A DNA stretch of 15,240 nt, taken from Desulfobacteraceae bacterium. GTDB lineage: Bacteria; Desulfobacterota; Desulfobacteria; Desulfobacterales; Desulfobacteraceae. Where the stretch lies: assembly GCA_024225895.1 (NCBI GenBank), contig JAAEMC010000827.1, forward strand, positions 1 through 15,240, read 5' to 3'. The number at the start of each line of letters is the position of its first letter. Position 1 is the first letter of the stretch. A model generated the notes under the pieces. It was not told the origin of the DNA, did no database searches, and was given only the letters and a program-made list of their open reading frames with translations. Positions 1 through 5,635 of this stretch are shown here, one piece after another. The position numbers and the translations under genes are program-made.

Positions 1-141
1 CCGGTCAAAGCCGCCCAGATCAAATTGATTTTAGACGCCTTAAAACGTAATAATTTTAACCGCACTGCTGCCGCCCATGATATGGGCATCCACAAAAGCA
101 CCCTGTTTCGAAGGATTAAGAAACTGGGCATCCATCTGTAA
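1..141 (+). CDS. C-terminal fragment of a Fis-type (probably sigma-54-dependent) transcriptional regulator
   Basis: Only the last 46 residues are in the window; the frame is open from base 1 and ends at TAA. They form a Fis-family helix-turn-helix: the stretch NRTAAAHDMGIHKSTLFRRI (residues 20-39 of the fragment) has the RTAAA...LGI.KSTLFRRI.KLGI pattern that closes NtrC-type sigma-54 activators. The AAA+ and sensor domains would lie upstream and cannot be seen. A sigma-54 promoter 166 bases downstream, in front of the next operon, supports the idea that this is the cognate activator. D. vulgaris offers a parallel: DVU2106 sits inside the orange-protein gene cluster and activates it. A Fis domain alone does not prove sigma-54 dependence, so the family is inferred from domain plus context. 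Confidence 0.8.
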   Translation, partial: PVKAAQIKLILDALKRNNFNRTAAAHDMGIHKSTLFRRIKKLGIHL

Positions 142-306
142 AACCCTTTCTTTAAAAACGATTTACCAGTTGCATCTTTGCGCACATTTTAGTCGTAGTT
201 TTGCAACACTTATCTTTCCTGCAGGCCCAACCTCTCCAATCTATTGCAAAGCATAACTATTTGAAATAATAAGCAATTCATCAAATCTCTAATTTCAATA
301 ACCCCC

Positions 307-323
307 AGGCACATGGATTGCAA
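307..323 (+). promoter_or_regulatory. Sigma-54 (-24/-12) promoter
   Basis: The sequence AGGCACATGGATTGCAA fits the sigma-54 consensus TGGCAC-N5-TTGC: GG at 308-309 and GC at 320-321 are separated by exactly ten bases, and GGCAC and TTGCA are both intact. The only departures are the flanking T (here A) and the base after GGCAC (A instead of G). Transcription would start near 333, giving a leader of about 30 bases before the strong AAGGGAGGG ribosome site and the GTG at 363. The upstream gene encodes a Fis-type regulator that could be the activator. Confidence 0.85.
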
Positions 324-362
324 ATACCTGGGATAGAAACATGATTAGAAAGGGAGGGTTAA

Positions 363-755
363 GTGAAAATCGCTGTGACCATATGGGGAAACCGGATATC
401 TCCGGTGTTTGATGCCGCAAGTAACCTGCTTGTGGCCCATGTTGAGGACAATACGGTACTAAACAAGACCTACAACCCTTTTAAACCTGGAGCACCATCG
501 AGGTTTGTACAATTATTAAAACACCTGGATGTTTCTATTTTAATTTGTGGTGCCATTTCCAAACAACCGGCAGATACGATTGTAGAAAACCAAATTGAGT
601 TGATCTCTTTTGTCAGCGGTAATGCGGAAAAGGTTTTACATAGTTTCGCAGCTCAAAAGGGAATTGAAAAAATATTTATGATGCCGGGCTGCAGCAAGCA
701 TTACAGTCAAAGACCCGGTAAAACCAGATCAGATAAGGGAGCAACCTTCAAATGA
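363..755 (+). CDS. NifX/NifB-like (dinitrogenase iron-molybdenum cofactor family) protein, ORP-cluster type
   Basis: This 130-residue soluble protein starts with the family signature MKIAVTIWGNRISPVFDAAS. The MKIAV strand followed by a 'G..ISPVFD' loop is typical of the small ribonuclease-H-like NifX/NifB-C/ORP fold that carries metal-sulfur clusters. GTG is the likely start because AAGGGAGGG lies just upstream and the conserved MKIAV begins there. It is the first gene after the sigma-54 promoter, and its TGA overlaps the next ATG by four bases, indicating translational coupling. The C-terminus is basic and poorly conserved (PGKTRSDKGATFK). Related small proteins belong to the orange-protein operons of Desulfovibrio. 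Which metal, if any, this one binds is not visible. Confidence 0.82.
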   Translation: MKIAVTIWGNRISPVFDAASNLLVAHVEDNTVLNKTYNPFKPGAPSRFVQLLKHLDVSILICGAISKQPADTIVENQIELISFVSGNAEKVLHSFAAQKGIEKIFMMPGCSKHYSQRPGKTRSDKGATFK

Positions 756-1162
756 TCCAGATTCTTCTGGCAAGCAGTAATGCGACACAAATCAGTCAAT
801 TACTGTTGACCTACAAACCCTGTGATATTGATATAACGGGCGTGACGACCGGCAAAGAGGTCATTCAGATACTTGACAGCCGCACCTTTGATTTTTTGAT
901 AGTTGATGAGGCATTTGAAGATTTCTTTGCCAAGGAACTTATCGAAGAAATCCTGAGAATAAATCCAATGATAAATATGGCTGTGCTCAGTTCACTGGAT
1001 GACAAAGCCTTTCACGAATTTTATGAAGGGCTGGGACTTATAGGCAGAATTCCGTGCTTTCCCGGAAAAAAGGATATCAAAAGCCTTTTTATAAAATTAT
1101 TGCACATTCTTGAAATTACAACCGACATGCCAAAAATCAAAACAAAGGAATACAAAAGATGA
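752..1162 (+). CDS. Receiver-like (CheY-fold) protein with degenerate phosphorylation site
   Basis: The 136 residues alternate beta and alpha in the receiver pattern: MIQILLASSN (beta 1), TFDFLIVDEA (beta 3), and NMAVLSSLDD (beta 4). D52 sits at the phospho-acceptor position. The acidic pair normally found after beta 1 is missing (ASSNAT instead of DDE). The lysine region reads PGKKD rather than the usual K-P. Mg-dependent phosphorylation is therefore doubtful, and a protein-interaction role is more likely. The gene overlaps both neighbours by ATGA, so it is probably made together with the NifX-like protein and the ATPase. There is no output domain. The receiver assignment rests on fold pattern and is moderately sure. 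Confidence 0.62.
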   Translation: MIQILLASSNATQISQLLLTYKPCDIDITGVTTGKEVIQILDSRTFDFLIVDEAFEDFFAKELIEEILRINPMINMAVLSSLDDKAFHEFYEGLGLIGRIPCFPGKKDIKSLFIKLLHILEITTDMPKIKTKEYKR

Positions 1163-2004
1163 TTATCAGTGTGGCCAGCGGTAAAGGCGGAACCGGGAAA
1201 ACCACCGTGGCGACAAACCTTGCCTATTCCCTGAAAGAAAAGGTGCAGCTTCTGGACTGCGATGTTGAAGCACCCAATTCCCATCTGTTTTTAAATCCTG
1301 AAATAGAAAAGAAACACCTGGTAAACGCATCGGTTCCAAAGGTGGATCAGGCCAAATGCAGTCTTTGCAAAAAATGCATGGATATCTGCCGCTATGGGGC
1401 CATTGCGGTTTTGGGAAAAACAGTTATGACCTTTGAAAATTTGTGTCATTCCTGCGGCGGATGTTTCCAGGTTTGCCCTGAAAACGCTATCGTGGAAAAA
1501 AATCGCACCCTGGGTACGGTTGAATCAGGTCATGTAAACGGCATCTCATTCATCCATGGCCGCCTGAATATCGGCCAGGTCATGGTACCACCCATCATCC
1601 GGGAAGTCAGAACCTTTGAAAAAAAGAATATGGTGAACATCATTGATGCACCGCCAGGCACATCCTGCCCGGTGATCGCATCGGTAAACCATGCAGATGT
1701 AGTCCTTCTGGTTACCGAACCTACCCCCTTCGGCCTCCACGACTTGAAATTGGCAGTAAAAACCGTACAGGCCCTCAATGTTCCCCACGGGTTAGTGATC
1801 AACAGGGTGGGTATCGGAGACAGTGCAGTCGAAGCGTTTGCAAAAGAGCATCATTTGCCTGTACTGATGAAAATACCCTTTGATAAGCAGATTGCCCTGG
1901 TTTATTCCAAAGGACTGCTCATTGCAAAGGAACTGCCGGAATACAAGGAAAAATTCATCCAATTATACAAAAAAACAAAAGAACTGGCGACAAAAGGAAA
2001 TTGA
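1159..2004 (+). CDS. MinD/ParA-type P-loop ATPase with two 4Fe-4S motifs (ORP-cluster type)
   Basis: This 281-residue cytoplasmic ATPase has the deviant Walker A GKGGTGKTT at residues 8-16, the LLDCDVEAPN switch at 31-40, and the DAPPG motif at 163-167 followed by TSCPV with a conserved C170. A ferredoxin insert lies between these parts, with CxxCxxCxxxC at C67-C70-C73-C77 and again at C96-C99-C102-C106. This is the COG1149 MinD-superfamily architecture, and paired copies occur in the orange-protein operons of D. vulgaris. The expected role is ATP-driven handling of an Fe-S or Mo-Cu-S centre, or positioning of its partners. The start overlaps the previous stop (ATGA) and has an AAAGGAA ribosome site. 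The next gene is a paralogue, so the two may form a heterodimer. Confidence 0.93.
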   Translation: MIISVASGKGGTGKTTVATNLAYSLKEKVQLLDCDVEAPNSHLFLNPEIEKKHLVNASVPKVDQAKCSLCKKCMDICRYGAIAVLGKTVMTFENLCHSCGGCFQVCPENAIVEKNRTLGTVESGHVNGISFIHGRLNIGQVMVPPIIREVRTFEKKNMVNIIDAPPGTSCPVIASVNHADVVLLVTEPTPFGLHDLKLAVKTVQALNVPHGLVINRVGIGDSAVEAFAKEHHLPVLMKIPFDKQIALVYSKGLLIAKELPEYKEKFIQLYKKTKELATKGN

Positions 2005-2008
2005 TTCA

Positions 2009-2902
2009 ATGAAAGAACTGGTTATTTTGAGCGGTAAAGGCGGTACCGGTAAAACAAGCCTTACGGCAGCATTTGCCTCAATTGCCAAGAATATACTTTT
2101 ATGCGACACAGATGTGGATGCTGCAGACCTTCACCTGCTGATGAATCCTGAAATAAACAAGACCCATGATTTTATCGGAGGCAATGAGGCTGTTATTGAT
2201 CCGGACAAGTGTACCCAATGCGGTCTTTGTATGGAACTTTGCCGGTTTAATGCCGTGAAAGACACTTTTGAAATTGACCTGTTTAATTGCGAAGGTTGTG
2301 GTGTTTGTTACGATCTCTGCCCGGAAAAGGCGATTGCTTTCCCCAGAACCGTCTGCGGGCAATGGTTTATATCAGATACCCGTTTTGGCCCCATGGTCCA
2401 CGCCAGGCTGGGTATCGCCCAGGAAAACTCCGGTAAACTGGTCTCGCAGGTCAGGCAGGCAGCCCAAAAAATGGCAAAAACAAAAAATAGGGATCTCATC
2501 ATTACCGATGGTCCTCCGGGCATTGGTTGCCCGGTAATCGCCTCCATCGGCCAGGCCACAGCTCTGCTCCTCATTTGTGAACCCACGGTTTCGGGTCTGC
2601 ATGATCTTAAACGGGTCATCGAACTTGCCAGGCATTTTAAAATCCCTGCAATGACCTGTATCAACAAATATGATCTGAATCCAAAACAAACAGGTACCAT
2701 TAAAGCCTTTTGCGAAAAAACAAAAATCCCGGTGATGGGTGAAATCCCCTTTGATCCTGCTTTCACCAAAGCGCTGGTCCAGGGGAAAACCATTTTAGAA
2801 TATGACAAGGAATCAACTACAAGCAGAATCGTTAAAGAAATTTGGGATAAAATATATGCCTCTTCTGAGATGAAATCATCTTTAAACCATTTATTCAACT
2901 AA
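2009..2902 (+). CDS. Second MinD/ParA-type P-loop ATPase with two 4Fe-4S motifs
   Basis: The product has 297 residues and is a paralogue of the preceding gene. Walker A GKGGTGKTS is at 9-17, the LLCDTDVDAAD switch at about 30-40, and DGPPG at 167-171 followed by C174. Cluster ligands are C68-C71-C74-C78 and C94-C97-C100-C104. The frame is open upstream to 1880, but ATG 2009 is the right start: conserved homology begins there (MKELVILSGKGG), it lies four bases after the upstream stop, and a purine-rich AAAAGGAAA site precedes it. The two ATPases differ in their inserts; this one has extra C116 in TVCGQWF. ATP-dependent work on a metal-sulfur cofactor together with its neighbour is inferred from the family and operon. 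Confidence 0.93.
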   Translation: MKELVILSGKGGTGKTSLTAAFASIAKNILLCDTDVDAADLHLLMNPEINKTHDFIGGNEAVIDPDKCTQCGLCMELCRFNAVKDTFEIDLFNCEGCGVCYDLCPEKAIAFPRTVCGQWFISDTRFGPMVHARLGIAQENSGKLVSQVRQAAQKMAKTKNRDLIITDGPPGIGCPVIASIGQATALLLICEPTVSGLHDLKRVIELARHFKIPAMTCINKYDLNPKQTGTIKAFCEKTKIPVMGEIPFDPAFTKALVQGKTILEYDKESTTSRIVKEIWDKIYASSEMKSSLNHLFN

Positions 2903-2924
2903 TGACAAAGGAGCTTAAAAAAAA

Positions 2925-3311
2925 GTGAAAAACGGAAGAATTGCAGTCCCCTCCAATGGTGAAGGCGGACTCGAAGGAACCCGGTCAGGACATTTCGGAC
3001 ATTGCGATGTATTTACACTGATTGATGTAGAGGATGGAAGGATTACCAGGGTATCTGCCCTGCAAAACCAGGAACATGTGCAGGGCGGCTGTATGGTGCC
3101 GGTGAACCTGTTGGCGGAAAACAAGGTCAATGCCCTGGTTGTAGGCGGCATTGGCATGCGTCCTTTAATGGGATTCCGCCAGGTGGGAATTGATGTATAT
3201 TATGATTCCCAGCGTATTGAAATTGAACCGGTTGTCCTGGATCTAATTGGCGGCAACCTGCCGGAAATCAACAATGATCAGGTATGTGGTGGCGGGCAGG
3301 CTCATGGATAA
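2925..3311 (+). CDS. NifX/NifB-like (dinitrogenase iron-molybdenum cofactor family) protein
   Basis: This 128-residue soluble protein has the conserved loop GTRSGHFGHCDVFTLID at residues 19-35 and the glycine-rich strand-turn ALVVGGIGMRPLMGF in the middle. Both are typical of the NifX/NifB-C/MTH1175 fold. Potential metal-sulfur ligands are H and C residues in HFGHC, C56 and the C-terminal VCGGGQAHG. GTG 2925 follows an AAAGGAG site (2907-2913) at a somewhat long distance, with an A-rich spacer. It is the fifth gene of the operon, 22 bases behind the second ATPase. It may be a scaffold or carrier for a Mo- or Fe-containing cluster; the exact role is unknown. Confidence 0.88.
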   Translation: MKNGRIAVPSNGEGGLEGTRSGHFGHCDVFTLIDVEDGRITRVSALQNQEHVQGGCMVPVNLLAENKVNALVVGGIGMRPLMGFRQVGIDVYYDSQRIEIEPVVLDLIGGNLPEINNDQVCGGGQAHG

Positions 3312-3320
3312 TCAAATCGT

Positions 3321-3350
3321 TTTTATGCCGTAAAATTTTACCACATAAAA
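3321..3350 (+). repeat. Interrupted palindrome just upstream of a ribosome binding site
   Basis: The arms TTTTATG (3321-3327) and CATAAAA (3344-3350) flank an inner perfect 12-base palindrome GTAAAATTTTAC (3330-3341), with a two-base mismatch on each side. The element ends directly before the AGGAG that serves the gene at 3364. It could be an operator, an RNA hairpin that protects the downstream message, or an AT-rich coincidence. There is no U-tract, so it is not a classical terminator. Confidence 0.45.
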
Positions 3351-3363
3351 AGGAGAGTTTAAA

Positions 3364-3726
3364 ATGAAGATCGCAGTTTCCTCAACAGGAAAGGATCTGG
3401 ATGCTGCCATGGATCCCAGGTTTGGCAGGGCTTCTTATATTCTGATTATCGATAGCGTCACCCTGGAATATGAAGTAATCGATAATTCAAAGAACAAGGA
3501 GGCTTTTAAGGGGGCCGGCATTCAAACCGCGGCATTGATCTGCGAAAAAGGAGCCCGGGCACTGTTAACAGGTTTCTGTGGGCCCAATGCTTTCAAGGGT
3601 TTAGATGCTGCCGGTGTCAAGGTTGCCAATGATGTTCACGGGACCATAAAAGATGCTGTTTCCCAATTTAATAAGGGCAATCTGGTCTATGCTGATAAAG
3701 CCAATGCTGAAGCCCATTGGGTGTAA
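3364..3726 (+). CDS. Small NifX/NifB-like protein, candidate orange-protein (ORP) type
   Basis: This compact 120-residue protein starts MKIAVSSTGKDLDAAMDPRF. The MDPRFGRASYILIID loop and the AALICEKGARALLTGFCGPNAF strand-loop-helix are hallmarks of the ORP/MTH1175/TM1290 branch of the Mo-cofactor fold. Its length is close to the roughly 12 kDa orange protein, which holds a Mo-Cu-S cluster non-covalently. The start has a strong AAGGAGAG site. It is the last gene of the sigma-54 operon, preceded by a 52-base gap with a palindrome, so it may be expressed at a different level from the others. Calling it the orange protein itself is a guess from size, fold and context; it could equally be one of the accessory NifX-like proteins. 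Confidence 0.88.
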   Translation: MKIAVSSTGKDLDAAMDPRFGRASYILIIDSVTLEYEVIDNSKNKEAFKGAGIQTAALICEKGARALLTGFCGPNAFKGLDAAGVKVANDVHGTIKDAVSQFNKGNLVYADKANAEAHWV

Positions 3727-3744
3727 CTCAAGCAATATCATCTT

Positions 3745-3798
3745 GGGTAGGAAGGCCTTTTCCGCTATGATCTGAAAAGATCCCGGCCTTCCCTACCC
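3745..3798. terminator. Shared stem-loop between convergent operons, likely bidirectional terminator
   Basis: GGGTAGGAAGGCC (3745-3757) pairs with GGCCTTCCCTACCC (3785-3798) apart from one bulged C. A smaller hairpin GATC-TGAAAA-GATC sits inside the loop. The element lies between the ends of two convergent operons (3726 and 3811), where a two-way terminator is expected. Neither side carries a clear run of T, so it is not a textbook intrinsic terminator. Confidence 0.6.
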
Positions 3799-3810
3799 TC
3801 ATTATACAGA

Positions 3811-5055
3811 TCACGGTTGCATAAAATGCCCATAATGAACCGTATGGTTAATCAAATGGGACTTTATGCCATTGATATTCTTTTTCTCCCGGATCACGTA
3901 CCGGTAGATACCCGCGTTTTTGATATCCCCGATAAAAAGAGCGCCGATGAGTCGTGTGCCATCCTTGCTGAAAACAATTTTCCGGTAAGTTAGCCTGGTC
4001 TTTTTGGCATGGGTTTCATATTCACTATTTTTCGTGTGCACAATCCCCATGGAAACCAGAGGAACATCTGCCACCTGGGTCGCATTCATAATTCCTAAAG
4101 TACCGGTATAAACTGTCTTGCTGCCGGTCATATTCAGACCGGCACATATACCCATTTCAACCGCGTGGGTCCAGAGACTTGTCACTGTTTTTTCACCGGT
4201 CACAGGATCGATGGCAACAGCGACATCCCCGGCAGTATAGGCATCTTTTATACTAGTTTGTGTATATGGATCAGAAAAGATGCCTTTATCGATTTTGATA
4301 TCATTGCCATTTAAAAATCCTGTATCCGGAACAACCCCTTTGCCCACACAAACCATTTGACAGGCAATTTGCGAACCATTGTCCAGGGCCACGCCGCACA
4401 CCCCGCTGCTATCGGTTAAAACCTGTGTTGCGCTGATTCCGGTGATGATATTCAGGCCTGCATTATCCAGGGCATTTCGGATCGGGAAAGCATCCTTTGG
4501 ATCCATGAGTTGGGAAAGCACTTCAGGGGAGTAGACTACCATGGTGACGGATAATTTTTTTTCCAGCAAAGCAAAGGCGGCTTTTAAATTTAATATGCCG
4601 CCGCCCAACATAACCACATGGGTCGCAGTTTCTGAACGCTTTGCCATACCCTGTGCATCTGAAAGGGTTTTCAAAGAAAAAACACCCTCGCTGTCAAGCC
4701 CCTCGATATTCTCCGGCAGATAAGGCGTGCTGCCTGAAGAAAATAAAATTTTATCATATAAAAAGGCTTCACCGCTTGCGGTTGTCACGGTTTTTTTCTG
4801 GAAATCAATCGATTTGGCACCGAAACCGGTTTTCACTGAAATACCGCCTTGAGTAAATATACCGCTGCCGGAAAGAAAAATATCATCTGGACGCTTTTTG
4901 CCATTGATAATATAGGGAATCATGGGCCTGAAATAGGGCTGGGCTTTTTCATTGGACAGGACAGTGATATTCCCGTTTCTGTCCTTCTTCCGGATGGTAT
5001 GGGCTGCGGCCATGCCTGCGGCAGAACCGCCCACAATTACATATTTTCTTCCCAT
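3811..5055 (-). CDS. FAD/NAD(P)-dependent oxidoreductase of the CO dehydrogenase operon (FNOR)
   Basis: The 414 residues form a pyridine-nucleotide-disulfide-oxidoreductase-type flavoprotein. The N-terminal FAD Rossmann motif VIVGGSAAGMAAAH is at about 6-19, the second dinucleotide site starts VVMLGGGILNLKAA at 147-160, and the FAD-closing TAGDVAVA is at 274-281. It has no redox CxxxxC motif near the N-terminus. It is the last gene of the cooS-cooF-FNOR operon, four bases after cooF, with its GGGAGGATAG ribosome site overlapping the cooF stop. Known clusters of this order are thought to pass electrons from CO through CooF to NAD(P). An oddity is N155 in the nucleotide motif (GGGILN), where relatives usually have a third glycine. 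Whether the acceptor is NAD or NADP cannot be read. Confidence 0.9.
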   Translation of the reverse strand: MGRKYVIVGGSAAGMAAAHTIRKKDRNGNITVLSNEKAQPYFRPMIPYIINGKKRPDDIFLSGSGIFTQGGISVKTGFGAKSIDFQKKTVTTASGEAFLYDKILFSSGSTPYLPENIEGLDSEGVFSLKTLSDAQGMAKRSETATHVVMLGGGILNLKAAFALLEKKLSVTMVVYSPEVLSQLMDPKDAFPIRNALDNAGLNIITGISATQVLTDSSGVCGVALDNGSQIACQMVCVGKGVVPDTGFLNGNDIKIDKGIFSDPYTQTSIKDAYTAGDVAVAIDPVTGEKTVTSLWTHAVEMGICAGLNMTGSKTVYTGTLGIMNATQVADVPLVSMGIVHTKNSEYETHAKKTRLTYRKIVFSKDGTRLIGALFIGDIKNAGIYRYVIREKKNINGIKSHLINHTVHYGHFMQP

Positions 5056-5059
5056 GTTT

Positions 5060-5566
5060 CTATCCTCCCTGCCCTTGGGCCACTTCTCTGGATGCGGCCT
5101 GCCGCTTTTCAGCAGAAAATTTATCTACAGTGGCATAAGTTAATGCCTCGGTCGGACAGGCATCAACACAGGCCGGATGATCCTGATCCGGACATCTGTC
5201 ACACCGATAGGCAATTTTTAGATCCTTGTCCCTGCCAATGACGCCATAAGGGCAGACCATGACACAGGTCCAGCACCCGATGCATTTGTCTGTATTTGTT
5301 ATCACGGCATTATTTTCAGCCCGGGTGATGGCCCCGCTGATACAGGCATTGACGCAAGGGGCATCCTCACAATGCCGGCATAAAACAGGGACTTTGGTAT
5401 TGCCCCAGAGCCATTCCACATACAGCCTTGATTTCGGCTTTGGATCCTGGCTTAAGGCGGAAAACAGGTCTTTGTTTTTTGAATGCTGCACCGCACAGGC
5501 AAGCTTGCAGGAAAGACATCCTGTGCAATGTTGTGTATTTACGAATATTTCTTTTAAGTCTGACAT
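5060..5566 (-). CDS. cooF: CooF-like ferredoxin subunit with four 4Fe-4S motifs
   Basis: This 168-residue cytoplasmic electron carrier belongs to the HycB/CooF family and lacks a signal peptide. Sixteen cysteines form four cluster sites: C14-C17-C20-C24, C63-C66-C71-C75, C95-C98-C101-C105, and C122-C125-C133-C137. It should take electrons from the CO dehydrogenase encoded upstream and hand them to the flavoprotein encoded downstream. ATG 5566 is preceded by AAAGGATC. It is separated from cooS by 69 bases that contain a strong palindrome, and it nearly touches the flavoprotein gene, so cooF and the flavoprotein are tightly coupled. The family is certain; the partner is inferred from operon order. 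Confidence 0.92.
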   Translation of the reverse strand: MSDLKEIFVNTQHCTGCLSCKLACAVQHSKNKDLFSALSQDPKPKSRLYVEWLWGNTKVPVLCRHCEDAPCVNACISGAITRAENNAVITNTDKCIGCWTCVMVCPYGVIGRDKDLKIAYRCDRCPDQDHPACVDACPTEALTYATVDKFSAEKRQAASREVAQGQGG

Positions 5567-5609
5567 AACAGATCCTTTCTTTATGTGATGATCGTTTTTG
5601 AGAGGCTAA

Positions 5610-5635
5610 CCCGGATATTTCATGAAATATTCGGG
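5610..5635 (-). repeat. 26-base palindrome directly behind the cooS stop codon
   Basis: CCCGGATATTTCA (5610-5622) is followed at once by TGAAATATTCGGG (5623-5635). All thirteen positions pair except one, which becomes a G-U pair in RNA. On the transcribed minus strand it begins at the base after the cooS TAG and ends about 43 bases before cooF. No U-tract follows it. It may be a stabilising or processing hairpin that sets cooS above cooF, a leaky terminator, or a binding site for a dimeric protein. Confidence 0.7.

Noticed and set aside
1880..2008. Upstream extension of the second ATPase to ATG 1880
   Set aside because: The extra 43 residues lie inside the preceding gene in another frame and look unlike the family. 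Homology starts at 2009.
2308..2898. 196-codon frame on the minus strand
   Set aside because: It lies opposite the second ATPase, whose motifs are unmistakable. It has no family motif of its own.
363..3726. Reading the NifX/NifB-like genes as a nitrogen-fixation cluster
   Set aside because: No nifH, nifD, nifK, nifE, nifN or radical-SAM NifB domain is present. The ferredoxin-MinD ATPases and sigma-54 layout fit the orange-protein type instead.
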